Source: Meandrina meandrites
Taxonomy: Eukaryota > Cnidaria > Anthozoa > Scleractinia > Meandrinidae
Assembly: GCA_963693305.1 (NCBI GenBank)
Contig: OY855915.1
Coordinates: 16,404,284-16,468,283, forward strand
DNA: 64,000 bases
Reading direction: 5' to 3'
In this document: positions 37,891-48,810 of the stretch, in pieces
Position numbering within the stretch: position 1 is the first letter of the stretch
How the letters are laid out: every line of letters begins with the position of its first letter
Notes under the pieces: generated by a model
Told to the model about the DNA's origin: nothing
What the model saw: only the letters and a program-made list of their open reading frames with translations
Databases searched by the model: none
Program-made: the position numbers and the translations under genes

Positions 37891-38773
37891 TCTAAAAGAC
37901 CCGTTTCCTCGGGGCTTGCTCCTGACCGAGCCTCTTCGCCGTTGATGCCGGGCAGTTCGTCCTTGCTTACCTTTTTCCGTGATTTAAAGCATTTTCTTTC
38001 AATTAAATACGCTATTATTACTTGCTGGAATTTACAAATTTCAGACCTGTGTTCTCCCTTCCGAGCACTTTTATGCTTTAGTCAGTGGATACGACAAAAG
38101 CCGAGGAAGATTAATCAACAGCTATTCCATTCAATTGTTTTTTATTAAAAACACAAGTTTGCTATCGTTTGATGTCCGAAATTAGGCACACATAACCAAA
38201 AATGTAACTATAGACTCTTGTGTTGTTCTTGCTCGGAGATATGGAACTCCAGGTGCAAAATTCTTATAACGTAAATAAACTTTGCTTAAGTCGAAAAACA
38301 AATTAAATCTATCGGATTTTCTGCGAGAACACACCACTTAATTGTATACATTTAATTCGACGCGCCATTAAAATCACATTTAAGAAGACTGAACAAATTT
38401 TACTTATCTCGACAAAAACTTGAATCTTTCCCCATAAACAGAGAGCAGCTCGGTCACGAAAAGAACAAACGAAAGCAGACTAAACGACAAGCCTTCTGAA
38501 CATATCGTTCAGATTTGTTTTATTTTAACTACGAAATACGGAATCGTTAAGTCGAAGTGTCCGGTAATAGGGGTGTCCGGGAAATAGGGCAGCATACTGC
38601 ACTCTTGAAAAATCAAGACAAGCCACTAAATGAATGGCACAGTCAAATATACAGAAATGACCTAACCAGGCCTGAAAATGGAGGATGTTGTTCTGTTTTC
38701 TGTTATTGTTATTTTTTCTCAAAAAAGAATATTTTAAAACTTTTGAGTTGAAGTAATTAATTTACCATTCCAG

Positions 38774-41700
38774 GTAAAGCGACTTTGGCCCATCCCCAGC
38801 ATTCATTGATTCGTATGCAGAATAGAACACGAAGCTGCAGTTGGATATGTGATTTTTGTTTAAGGGCAAGTGAGGACATCAGAGAAAAATTTTCTTATCG
38901 CTGCGATTATTGTGACTTTGACTTATGTTTTGACTGTTCGCAACCAAAGCAACATCCGGGTCATGTCCATGCACTTCAAGTGGCTGATACCTCCTATTTC
39001 TACTCCAGCTGGTTTTGTAACATTTGCAAATGTTCAAACAAACCTGATGAAATGTAAGTTTTTAAATGTCGCCATTTGTACTGACCATTGTATTGTTTTA
39101 TGTATTATTTTAAAGAGTCTGACCCACCCACTTTGCATTGCGCGCCCTGTTGTTGTTTACGAGCGCGGAGGACCACAAAAACTATTGTAACATGATGACG
39201 CTTCTTTCAAAAACAGCGATCGTTCGAATATAACAAACTGAAGAGAAGAGATAAGACTTGTTTCTAGCATTCACATCGCGATGGAAACAGATTTTACTTC
39301 TCGGTAGCAATCACTGGCTTTTTTGGGGGCCCCAAAAATGGCGGATTGACAAAGGTGAGAAATCTGTTTGTATCGCAATGTGAATGCTAGAAACAAGTCT
39401 TATCGCTTCTTATAGCTTCTCTTCAGTTTGTTATCTTCTAACGATCGCTGTTTTTGAAAGAAGCGTTATCGTGAAACGATAGTTTTTGTGGGCCTCCGCG
39501 CTCGTAAACAACAACAGGCGCGCAATGCAAAGTGGGTGGGTCAGATTCTTTAAGTGCACACACAACTCTAGTTCGCCTACTTTAATCGTCCTGGCGAAAG
39601 TAGTCCATGGGAAAAGCTGTTATAAGTGACGGAGGGTTTGACAAACACCAGTAGAAGTCATATTCAGAGCATTAGAGAGTTGAAAAGTGTTTTCAGTCAA
39701 TCTTAGAATTGTCTCTTCCTCTCTGCCTCCAGAAACAGACTCGTGTAAAGTTTTTTAACATCGATAGGTCAGCTGCTGTTAGCTTTGGGAAGAAGTAAGA
39801 GCACCAGGGGCGGAGTTTGTACTTCCATCACCCATGTAGATCAGATTTGGATGTCAGAGCCACAATCCTGGACATAATTCCTTGGGACACTTACTGTTAA
39901 AACAGTAACGTGATATTTTGTTACGAATTCTCAGAAATGGAGAATCCCCTTCCTCCCGAAACAATGTTGAAAAACAGAGCGCAATGGGAGGCATTGTTTT
40001 GTCCAGGCACACTACATTGGAACGGGGTAGGGGTATCATTGCTAAGTTTTTTACCTTTTCGAAGGGTCAAAAGCAGCTAGTGTCCCGAGAATTGTGTCCG
40101 GGATTGCATTCTGTGTACAGCCGCCTTCTCTCCGTTGCGTGTCTGCACTATCATTTGCGTCCCGACATAAGTTAATAAAAATTCTGCCCTCCATCACATA
40201 TTAACAATATCATAAGGGCTACCTGATTGACTTGATGCAGATATAACTTTTGGAAAGGACTTGTTTTCTTATTTGGTGGATAAATTTACACTCGTTCCAC
40301 TTGCGGGGGTTGGTGTTGGGGTTGGGGTGGGGCGGACATGATTCTGATAGTTTATATTTACTTTACAGATTATCACGTCATTGTAAAGAATGTCAATTTG
40401 ATGCTTGCCGTTGTTGTTTTCATCGCCACATCACTACGTTACACCAGCACCCGCTGTTCAGGGCAGACTCATATTATGTCTACCCACAATACAGTGGTGG
40501 CTGGCGTTGTGACAATTGTCATTCTCGTCACCATGTCCCAGCGGACAACTGGCCCTGGCATTGTCACACATGTGAATATGATCTCTGTGACAACTGCATT
40601 GGTGCCGTGCCTGGAGTAAAAAAAGGTGACCAAGCTTGTGACTTAACCACAACTTTTATTTTTTTTGTCATCTAATTGTTGTTTTCCTGTTTTCTTGCAA
40701 TCGTTTAAATTTTGTGTCCATCTCCTTCTCTGTTTACGTTATGTCTGGAAAACTAAGTTTTTCCAATAATCTTGGAGTGGGGTTTGTACTACCATCTACA
40801 AGTCTGCCTATGCAGACCTGTGGAGATCAGGTTGGGATGGAGTGGAGAAGGGGTGCGAGGATAGACTGTAAAACAGTCTCTTTTTTCTCTAAAATGGTTA
40901 AATCATTTATCTGAAGGCGTGAAGCGCCGATCGTCGCGCGAGCCTCATACGCCCGTGTGAGGCGGGGGGACCTGCAAGGTTCACTGCTGTGAATCTTCTT
41001 ATGAATCTAAATGTAAATAAACTAAAATCACATCGCATGCGTGTTTTTCTGTTGCGACTCTAAAACAGTCTACCTGCTGATGTCACAAAAACAAACTCCG
41101 TAGCCATTTTTAAACATAAACTTAGAGTCTACTTAGCACCATGGTTTTAAAAAATTCTTTATGGCTAACATTCCTGACTTTTTTGCCTGTTATAAATTTT
41201 ATTGCCTCGTTAGTTTTTTTCTTGAACTCAAACTTTTTAGGGTTAACAGGTAGTTGTTTCTCGTCCATTTTTCAGATGCAGAGGACGATGTAAAGGAGCT
41301 AGTCTCTCCACACTTTTTAAGTGGTCTTCTGTTGCTAGAAAATTTTGTCCAGATTTTGGATGAAACCCCAAATGATGTCAGTGCAACCGCTGCTCAACGA
41401 ATAATGCCTAATCTCCTTGGTCTTGTCAAGAAGTCTCACAAAGCTTTCTGTCATGCTGAATCCAAAATACATCAGATAAATGACAGGTTGGACAATAACC
41501 TTCAGATCGTCGTGGTAGAGGAGAAAAATACAAATGACAACATTAGACAAACTCAACAAAGTTTAGCAAAACTGGAAGAGAAAGTGAAAGTGTTGCAAGA
41601 TGAGTATGATGAAGTGGAGGAACAACTTTCCAAGTTAGATTTAAACCTCAGACGGGAGAAAGAATCTCTGCGACAAAGGAGAAAACAACTAGAAAAAGCT

Positions 41701-42297
41701 GAAATAGAACGCAAGAAGGGAGTAAAACTAGGATATATTCTAGGAGGAATTTTTGGTGGACCATTGGGGCTCTTGGTTGGTGGTGGTATAGCTGAAGCTG
41801 TTCACGGCACTGATGTTTCCAATGCTGAACAGGCTGTCAACGAAGCTTCAACTCAGCTATCAGGCACCAAAAGAAGATTTGCTGCCAAGGATGCAGAACT
41901 TCGCAACTTGACACGCGAACAACAAGACCAAGAAATAGTCAAGAGGTGGAGTTACCAGGAGTTGGAACTGCTCAAGACAAGAAAGGAAGACATAAAAACA
42001 TCCCAGAAGCGTTTAGGAAAATTGAATGAATCCATTAAAAGTTGCGCCATGTTCGTGGACACTACAACAACACGAGCAAAGATGATGGCAGATGAAGCGA
42101 GTGGTGAGCTGCCTGATATCGAAGCCATGGTGTTTCCCTTAAAAGCAATCGCTGGTGATCTCGCTGAAGCGTCTGTTACCAACAGCCGCCTATTATCTGG
42201 GCGTGTTGACATGAAGAAAGTAGGTACTAAGATTAAAGTGATAACTTCCAAGGCACTAAAGAGTATTACATCTAATGACGTTGACCAATGGGCATGA
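38774..42297 (+). CDS. Gene C: zinc-binding array joined to coiled-coil and hydrophobic hairpin segment
   Basis: At least three exons with matching phases: 38774-39053 (acceptor TTCCAG, donor AAT|GTAAGT), 40369-40625 (acceptor TTTACAG, donor AAAG|GTGACC) and 41276-42297 (acceptor TTTTTCAG, stop TGA). They encode 518 aa; the start codon must lie in an upstream exon that I could not find. The first two exons hold a run of Cys/His modules with C-x2-C, YRCDYCDFDLCFDC, H-x2-H, WFCNIC, HCKECQFDACRCC and WHCHTCEYDLCDNC patterns, which resemble C1-like (DC1) and ZZ zinc fingers: about three to four modules, one split by an intron. The third exon has helices, a charged coiled coil (about residues 256-326), a glycine-rich hydrophobic stretch (LGYILGGIFGGPLGLLVGGG, about 329-355), and a second coiled coil. 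No signal peptide is visible in this part. Likely an intracellular protein with a ligand- or protein-binding zinc part and a membrane-interacting helical part; exact role unknown. Confidence 0.85.
39054..40368 (+). other. Gene C intron between zinc-module exons
   Basis: A 1315-bp intron (GTAAGT...TTTACAG) that splits the second zinc-binding module between a glutamate and an isoleucine codon. It holds the inverted-repeat element at 39110-39552. The rest (39.6-40.3 kb) has no recognised content. Confidence 0.8.
39110..39552. mobile_element. MITE with about 190-bp terminal inverted repeats
   Basis: TTAAAGAGTCTGACCCACCC at 39110 is mirrored by GGGTGGGTCAGATTCTTTAA ending at 39552. The arms stay recognisable for about 190 bp each (for example GAAACAAGTCTTATC and its inverse), around an ATGGCGG-containing centre. 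Inserted 57 bp downstream of the exon donor. Palindromic TTAAAG ends make the exact target duplication unclear. Confidence 0.8.
40626..41275 (+). other. Gene C intron before the helical exon
   Basis: A 650-bp intron (GTGACC...TTTTTCAG) in phase 1, between the zinc-module part and the helical part of the protein. It contains the TAGACTGC-type element at 40862-41072. Confidence 0.75.
40862..41072. mobile_element. TAGACTGC-family MITE in a gene C intron
   Basis: Ends TAGACTGTAAAACAGTC and the inverse CTAAAACAGTCTA; inside it shares GTGAAGCGCCGATCGT and ACGCCCGTGTGAG with the element at 27971-28213. No target duplication could be read, so one end may have decayed. Confidence 0.7.
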
Positions 42298-42316
42298 GTA
42301 CAATATACTGCCGCTT

Positions 42317-42888
42317 TAGTATATACCACACAAGTGAATACTGCTTTTCAAGCGTTCTGATTGATTAACTCGGAGGCGATTAGCAAAGAACTATTCACCT
42401 CCGAGCAGCCGAAGAGAAACAAAATGGCTTCCCGTTTCGCTTTGGTTACCGAAAGCAATGTTTTTGTCCGCTAGTTATTCAGCTTGTGTAGTATATACTC
42501 AAACAATTATTCACCTCAGTGTCGGTGAACGTGGTGGATATTCACCGAGCCGCGAAACGCCTTGGTAAATGTCCACCACTATCCACCTCCGCTTCGGTGA
42601 ATAATAATTGTTAGTATATACCACACAAGTGAATAGTGCTTCCCGCGCGCGCTGATTGGGTGATTAGCAAAGTACTATTCACCTCCGAGCAGCGGAAGAG
42701 AAACAAAAATGGCTTCGCGCGTCGCTTTGTGTACCGAATGTTTTTGTCCGTTAGTTATTCAACTTGTGTGGTATATACTAACAAGTGTCGGTGAAAGCGC
42801 CTCAGTGCCTCAGTGTCGGTGAAAGTGGTGGATATTCGGTAAATATCCACCACTACTCACCTCCACTTCGGTGAATAATTGTTAATTA
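42317..42888. mobile_element. Two-unit tandem array of a composite MITE
   Basis: Order A-B-A-B. Unit A (42317-42499 and 42612-42780) has inverted ends TAGTATATACCACACAAGTG / CTTGTGTGGTATATACTA. Unit B (42500-42611 and 42781-42888) is a hairpin with TTATTCACC/GGTGAATAA and GTGGTGGATATT/AATATCCACCAC arms. It begins 20 bp after the stop codon of gene C and lies before a poly(A) signal, so it is probably in the 3' UTR. Confidence 0.75.
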
Positions 42889-42967
42889 AATATACTGAGC
42901 AGTAGGTGCCCATAGCACTCTGAACACTTCAATTTTTGAACGTATATGCAGCCTATTTTACCTTTAT

Positions 42968-42973
42968 AATAAA
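42968..42973 (+). promoter_or_regulatory. Candidate poly(A) signal of gene C
   Basis: First clear AATAAA downstream of the gene C stop codon, 670 bp away. If used, the 3' UTR contains the A-B-A-B hairpin array. Confidence 0.35.
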
Positions 42974-43646
42974 TCTAGCCTTCGACCACTATGAGATTCT
43001 CATTGCACTTGGACAGCGAGTCCAGCTTTGACGAGTGCAAATAACCAAATACGCATATCTCAAATTCTAACCCACTGGTTAATTTTAGCGCGCGCGGAAA
43101 AAACACATCACTTGCTACAAAATCGGAGGAAGGGTATCAGACAATACACCCCGTCCGATTTGATGTCCGTTGCCAAATTTTATAGACAAGTACAAAACAA
43201 ACGAACAAAGTCCCCTTTTCAGGTCTAAATTTTTAATCAAATTACAGTGATAAATATAATTACTTAACCAATCAGCTTGCACTTATTTCAATCGCAGTTA
43301 CGCCGTGATTATCTGATTATCACTGTTAGGATTATCACTGAGGGGTTATTCCTTTTGACCGGCGATAAAGCGCATTGTAGAAATTAATCGGAAGGTTATA
43401 AAATAAGTAATACACCTTCTGGCTTGCTGGTATATTGAAGGATAAAGCGCTTGGCTGAGATTGTCCTCAAATTTTCACAGTTGCCCTCGAGGCTTCGCTT
43501 CTTGGCCAGCCGTTCATTTTTCGGACAATCTTTCAGCCTCGCGCATTACCCTCGAATATACCAGCCGCCTGAAGGGGTTTATTTACTAAATAATGTCGTG
43601 TGCAAACTGCATGTGTGTGGGTTTAAATATCAAGTGCAGGTATGTA
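42974..43646. other. No gene recognised
   Basis: Spacer downstream of gene C with a hairpin-prone stretch at 43430-43575 (CCTCGAGGCTTCG... and CTCGAATATACCAGCC, with partial inverted similarity to upstream TTGCTGGTATATTGAAGG). No gene seen. Confidence 0.35.
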
Positions 43647-43878
43647 AAGGTGGTGGCAAACGATGACATAATGTTGCGGACACATTGTGGCGAACACAAA
43701 ATGTTTCCCTGTTTGCCCACGCGCGCAACATTTGTTGCGGACACAAAATTTGTGTCCGAGACACAAAAATGTTTCTGATTTCCGTCAGAAACATCTTGCG
43801 TCCGCAACAAATGTTTCCCCGTTTGCTCGCCCAAGAAAACATAACGAGCAACAATGTGTCCTCGTTTGCCACCACCTT
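43647..43878. mobile_element. MITE with AAGGTGGTGGCAAACGA ends
   Basis: Left end AAGGTGGTGGCAAACGATGA, right end its inverse with two mismatches. The inside is made of repeated ATGTTGCGGACACA, TTTGTTGCGGACAC and AACATTTG blocks on both strands, hence several overlapping short frames on both strands that are not genes. Confidence 0.75.
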
Positions 43879-43890
43879 AAATGCATGTGT

Positions 43891-43910
43891 CTGTGTGTGT
43901 GTGTGTGTGT
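43891..43910 (+). repeat. TG dinucleotide microsatellite
   Basis: CTGTGTGTGT... run of about nine TG units just right of the MITE. Confidence 0.8.
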
Positions 43911-44611
43911 TTGCGTACGTGTGATGTTGTGTCTGTAGCAGGAGTGTTTTGTTTAATTAAAGGAACAATTTAAGCGACCATAAAATTTTTTAATTGTGTG
44001 AGCTATAGTTGCAACAATATTGTTATTTGGAGCTTGCCTATCCATGATTTTGGCCTCCTGAACTTCAGTGGTCATCTGATTAAGAAAACCCTCAAGTAGA
44101 GTTTGTTTTCACTATCACTAAGTAATAGCAGTGGTAGCATCCTGATATCTCCAAATTATTAGAAGCAACATCACTAACAAATAAGTTTTGTATGAATAGA
44201 AAGAACTTTTCTTGTTTCAATAGAGTTTTAGTAGAAACTCAGCCATGCTCTATTGGAAATCCGCGAATCTGATTGGTTCTCCAATTCTGTTCTATTCGCT
44301 GTTATAACACGATCGTGCGCATAAACCTCTTTGGAGGACGATATTTCTTGACCTTTGCCTTAAAAGAACATAAAATTGAGTGTTTTGGACTGCAATCCTT
44401 TAAAGTTTCTACTAAAACAAATAGACTACGCACCCTCATTTTCTGGGTCGCCCACTACCTCTCGGAACGAGTGACTTCATTAGTTCTTAAAACAATAGGT
44501 AACAGGTCATAACAATGCCCCTAGTCCTGAATAACAATAGCGGTAGTGTTTACAGCGGGCGAATGAAAATAGATATTCCAGAGAGGTAGTGTCTTACTGC
44601 ATTTTCTATTT
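43911..44611. other. No gene recognised
   Basis: AT-rich spacer with short frames only. No splice-supported exon seen. Confidence 0.35.
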
Positions 44612-44691
44612 AACAATTATTCCACGAGCGCGCGTTGGATATGAGATGGTAGATAGCCGACGAGGCGCGTAGCGCCGAGTTGGCTATAACG

Positions 44692-44725
<34 letters not shown>

Positions 44726-44727
44726 TT
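44612..44727. mobile_element. Hairpin MITE with 36-bp arms
   Basis: Arms 44612-44647 and 44692-44727 (AACAATTATTCCACGAGCGC and inverse) with few mismatches, around a CpG-rich inner hairpin (CGAGGCGCGTAGCGCCGAG). Non-coding. Confidence 0.75.
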
Positions 44728-45355
44728 TTATTAAAAACGCCCAAAAGAATTGCAATATTTGAGCTTCCCAGCTGTTTTCGTTGACGCGCATCGGCTACGA
44801 AATTTGTGGTGAATGGTATATGAGCTCATATACCATTGCCTGTTAGCCAATCAAATCTCAGGAATTGCAATATACCATTGCTAGTTTTTAATAATAGCAA
44901 ATAGTCAACTTGAATGCGCCTCGTTGAGTATTCGGCGCTTGTAGTCTAATTGTTCAAAAGAAATAGTGCTAGTAGAGCATACAATGTACAATTACAGAAA
45001 AACTAGTACATTTATTAGTCCATCCTAATAGGCCATTTCCGAGTACCTTTTGCCTCACTTTCAAAACGAGTCTTCGTGCAAAACCATGTGTTTCACCTGC
45101 ACGTTTATTTTAATGGTAATCAAAGTCATTTTCATTTGAATGGCTTCGCACGAGAACTCGTTTTGAAACTGAGGCAAAAGGCAACTCGAAAATGGTCCAT
45201 TGGGTTTCTGAAAATAAGAATGGTATGGAATATAAATATTTTGCAAAGAAAACAATGCAAAATCACATTTAAATTAATTCTCCCGTGTGTTATCAATATG
45301 TCAGTAACTTGCACTACAGCTGTTAAGTTCCATGGAGTTCATTTATAAGGCCTTT

Positions 45356-45773
45356 AAGGGCCTGTTTAAATGGAGGTAGGGGACCCCGGGTAGGTGGAGT
45401 AACCCGCCCAGCCGTGGTCGAAAAATAGCTCGCGTTTACATGCAATCTTATCACCCCGGGGTCCCGGGGTTAACTTCCTTGAGAAAATAGCGTGATTGCG
45501 GCGTTCGACACTAGACAGATGTACCCAGCGAAAAAGCTCTCCACGCTGATATCCTCGAGACTGAGACATGTTGTTGCGGTTCCAATATGGCGTGCGCTTG
45601 GTTGTTGGTTCGGATTTGGCGCGTTTTGGTAACATGATCCGACCCCGGGTAGGCGGGTTACCCCAGTTTGAAACGTTCACATGGCACCTATCATGTAAAC
45701 GCGATCAAGAAAAAATGAACAGGTGGGTTACCTCACCTACCCGGGGTCCCCCACCTCCATGTAAACAGGCCCT
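45356..45773. mobile_element. MITE with GGGCCTGTTTA ends
   Basis: Outer ends AAGGGCCTGTTTAAATGGAG and its inverse frame a 418-bp element; each end continues into GGGGACCCCGGGTAGGTG-type sequence, giving arms of about 55 bp. Flanks are TAA-like on the left and TTA-like on the right, which hints at a PIF/Harbinger-type element but does not prove it. I recognise this terminal repeat as one common in coral genomes. Confidence 0.75.
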
Positions 45774-46595
45774 TAGTGTGTGTGCCTACTTGTAGGCTTT
45801 TTTCAATTTGCATGATTAAAAAAAGTTATTTAAAAGAAGGCTATAATCTTTCTCTTATTAAGAAAGCTTTTTAAATACGATTGAGGTTTTGGCTTGCACT
45901 TTGCAACCTTTGGAAACGATGAAGAGATAGTGTGAAAACAAAAAAATTAAATAATTAACTATTATTAATTATTATAACGATAAAAAGTGTGAAGTTAAAA
46001 GAAATTAATTAATATTACGATCACTTTAGGCACAGTTTTTTGTGTGGGGTGTTAAATAAACAAGTGCCGATCGGCTATTAGTTTAGGGTGTTTTGCAGCA
46101 ACGTACTTTCTGTTGTTTCAAGATTACCGTAATACAAGTTACTGTTTTTCATCTAAAAGTCATGTTTATTTGTCATGAGCCTTGTGTGTTTGAAGAAAGA
46201 AATTGTTTTTTAAACAACTAAACATCATTTTTAATGGCTCAATGATTGCCAGCATTCCAGACAGTGTCTCTGTAATGTAAAATTCTACAGAAAATGAGTG
46301 TTAGCAGTTTACGTTATAAGGAATTATTTTCTGTATGGCACTGTTGGAAAGTTACATGGTTATTGATGTATGAATAAAGATGATAATAAGGTTTGATTAA
46401 TTTTGTTTATGCCATTCTTTAATCAGCCTTCAAGATTTTATTCTTTCAGAATCAAAAACATTTCTTCTGTATTAATACCTGACCCTTTATGCTGTATACC
46501 TCCTGCATTGTCTTCACATTCACAACAAATTGCTTTGGCAGATCACTTGTTTGTCACAAGCAAACTAACAATTTTCTCCATTCCTTTGGTACCTG
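45774..46595. other. No gene recognised
   Basis: Very AT-rich DNA, no supported gene or repeat with clear ends. Confidence 0.35.
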
Positions 46596-46789
46596 ATTGT
46601 TGCTTATTTTCGCAGGACTTAATTTTCGTGATTTTCAAACAAATTGCAAAATTAAAGACCTGCGAGAACGTATTTTAACATTTTTAATGTATTTAATTTT
46701 TTTGGCTAAATCACGAAAATTAAGTCCCGTGAAATAATAGCTGTTCCATTCTTTTGTGAGATTAAGTTCCCGCGAAAATAAGTAACAAT
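46596..46789. mobile_element. MITE with ATTGTTGCTTATTTTCGC ends
   Basis: Left end ATTGTTGCTTATTTTCGC (46596-46613) and inverse right end (46772-46789). Internal inverted blocks GGACTTAATTTTCGTGATTT/AAATCACGAAAATTAAGTCC add a second hairpin. Confidence 0.7.
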
Positions 46790-47264
46790 ATGGTAGTTGA
46801 AATGACTTTAAACTTAAATCCAGCACACGTATTTCTTATTTACACAAGTAAATACAGTAAAACCCTGAGTGAGTGTTCACCGCGGTAAAACGTAAAAAAT
46901 AAGAAAACTACTTCAAAGATAAGGTTTTAATTTTCACTGTTCAAAGTTTGATACTTAACAAGTATTCTCCTGGTTTACTAAATTGTTTGGAACTTTACTA
47001 AAAAAGTTCTAAGTGTTTGAAAACGGCGAAATGCCGACTGTCGGCGCCATTCTCAAAGCAATTTTTTTCGGGTGCGGAGCATTTTAAAAGTAAAGAATCC
47101 CGCTTGAGGGAACTGAAAATATATTTACCCTCAGCAGCTATTTTTACATATCCTTACTGATGCTTCCACGTTAACGTGAATGATTTCTCTCGAAATAAGA
47201 AAACAAAAACAGCCTCCGGACGTTTGACCGCGGTGAAGATTGAGTGGGGTGTGTCTAACCAGGA
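46790..47264. other. No gene recognised
   Basis: No supported gene. The right edge 47256-47264 (TAACCAGGA) is the left target duplication of the next element. Confidence 0.35.
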
Positions 47265-47334
47265 CAACCTCGTTCCCAGGGCTTTTCCCTTATTCGTGGG
47301 GGCGGTGAAGGCAAAAGCCCTGGGAACGAGGTTG
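47265..47334. mobile_element. 70-bp hairpin MITE with 9-bp target duplication
   Basis: Ends CAACCTCGTTCCCAGGGC and exact inverse, arms of 22 bp; flanked by TAACCAGGA at 47256-47264 and 47335-47343. Motif CCTCGTTCCCAGGGC is one I recognise as repeated widely in coral genomes. Confidence 0.85.
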
Positions 47335-47716
47335 TAACCAGGAACTTCCTGGTGAAAAATTGATGCGAGCAGTTTTAAAAATCATTAATGAAATGTGAAA
47401 GGAGGTCCTCATTAGCCATAAACTCTTTGTAGCTCAGTGAAAAATCACCTATATCATTTTATTACTTAAAAAGTAACTGGAATGAGTGGAGTACAATCCG
47501 GGGAGCAATTGCGCGATCACGATTACTCCCTGAGACGCGAGGTCCAGTTACTAATTAATTGTATCAGTGACAAATTTCGAGTTTAGGAAGTCTTTGAGAA
47601 CCCTCTTTTGTGTGAAAAAAGGCAAACTAAAGTAATATTCAATCAGTTTTCGAAACAGTTGGAAAACAGCAAGAACGAACTCATCCAAGTGCATGTGATT
47701 GACGCGCTAATGGAAT

Positions 47717-47746
47717 AGGTGTCCAATTACAGGTAATTGGACACCT
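47717..47746. repeat. Perfect 14-bp palindrome
   Basis: AGGTGTCCAATTAC, two bases, and its exact inverse. It could be the remainder of a hairpin element, an operator-like site or a chance structure; TGTCCAATT recurs at about 47991. Confidence 0.6.
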
Positions 47747-48379
47747 GCGTTACAAATAGGCGCACGTTCAATTATGTAGCAAATAGGCGCGTGCAAGAGC
47801 CCATTAACATCGAGAATTGTGTTATAGATACGAATTTTAATTATCATTCGATGCATTTTTGTCTTCCTTTTCATTGGCAGGGAGCCTACCACGTGACCTG
47901 CAAATAACTGCCTCAAATAATGGTCTGCTCGTGCGCATTACCATCCAACAGTGATTTTGCTGTAAACGATATTCTGCTAATGCCTAGTTGTGTCCAATTC
48001 TAAGAAAAATGGCAGCTCGTTTTCCAGATCAGATTTGTGGGAGAGCGGTTTGATTTGTCAACAAAACCTGCAGAAACAGCGATAACACAGAGAAAGTAAC
48101 GAATATTTACTTTTTTAGTTTTTATTTGGTGGTAATATCTGAAAGAAAGAGAATTGGATGAAGACCAGCTCGTATCATCGAAGTTGAAGTTATTCTTTTC
48201 TCCTGTATTACTTCAGCAAGGAATGGTTCCCGGTTCCCGTAGGTAATTGTGCAAAACAAATTTAGTGATCGAATGATAAAACAATTATTCAACTCGCTTT
48301 TCACAAAACATCGTGATTTGTCAATGTCTTGCGAATCAATAATGGTTGAGGCAAATAATTGACTTGCTCGCTTCTGACA

Positions 48380-48605
48380 AATGACGATATTTTTGTGTTC
48401 TTGGGCAAGACACTTTACTCTCGTAGTGCCTCTCTCCACCCAGGTGTATAAATGGGTACCGGCGAATTTACTGCTGGGGGTAACCCTGCCATAGACTAGC
48501 ATCCCGTCCAAGGGGGAGTAGCAATATTCCTAGTCGCTTCATGCTACGGAAACCGGGATAAGCTCCGGCCTGATTGGCCCCTAGGCTCGTATACAGACTT
48601 AACCT
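48380..48605 (+). mobile_element. SINE/LINE 3' tail of the L2/CR1 type
   Basis: Contains CCTCTCTCCACCCAGGTGTA, AATGGGTACCGGCGAA, CCCTGCCATAGACTAGCATC, GGGGGAGTAG and CCGGGATAAGCTCCGGCC. The pattern CCCTGCGATGGACTGGC ... GGGATAGGCTCCAGC is the well-known 3' tail of L2-like LINEs and the SINEs that use them in aquatic animals, and this is clearly related. Only the tail is present; no reverse transcriptase nearby. Confidence 0.65.
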
Positions 48606-48810
48606 TTTACCTGTTTGAAGGCTCGTTAATTAATTGCCTTTTTCTATGAAATCCATTTTCAAGCTCTTCATGAAATTCAAACTTAGATTGATTATATTTA
48701 TGGGCAAGTGGAATAAAAGTGAAAGGTCTAAAACTGAAAATATATAATTTTCAACGTCGAAGCAGACTCTGCTAGACTACAAGGATGGTGCTGCTATCAA
48801 GGAGAGCGCA

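Larger units (their letters stand above)
34618..38150 (-). mobile_element. Older, broken L1/Tx1-type LINE
   Basis: Minus-strand remnants in LINE order: ORF1 piece (37154-37890), spacer, endonuclease (about 36730-35935), an interruption of about 0.7 kb, endonuclease end and linker (35218-34618) finishing in the equivalent of the WYEKGEKSNKYF motif (about 34735). The reverse transcriptase is missing to the left. Stops and frameshifts are frequent, so it is much older than the element at 29821-34265. No poly(A) tail or target duplication seen. Confidence 0.75.

Noticed and set aside
40250..40368. Open frame extending the second zinc exon to the left
   Set aside because: It runs through the TTTACAG acceptor; phases with the preceding exon only work from 40369.
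41254..41275. Start of the helical exon of gene C at a TTG codon
   Set aside because: No ATG there; the sequence is the polypyrimidine tract and acceptor of an intron, and phase joining to the zinc exon works.
42317..42888. CRISPR-like alternating repeat
   Set aside because: Only two units, both parts repeated, each with terminal inverted repeats, in a eukaryotic genome; a MITE array explains it.
43586..43938. Five overlapping frames on both strands
   Set aside because: They arise from the inverted-repeat structure of one MITE and its repeated ACA/TGT-rich blocks.
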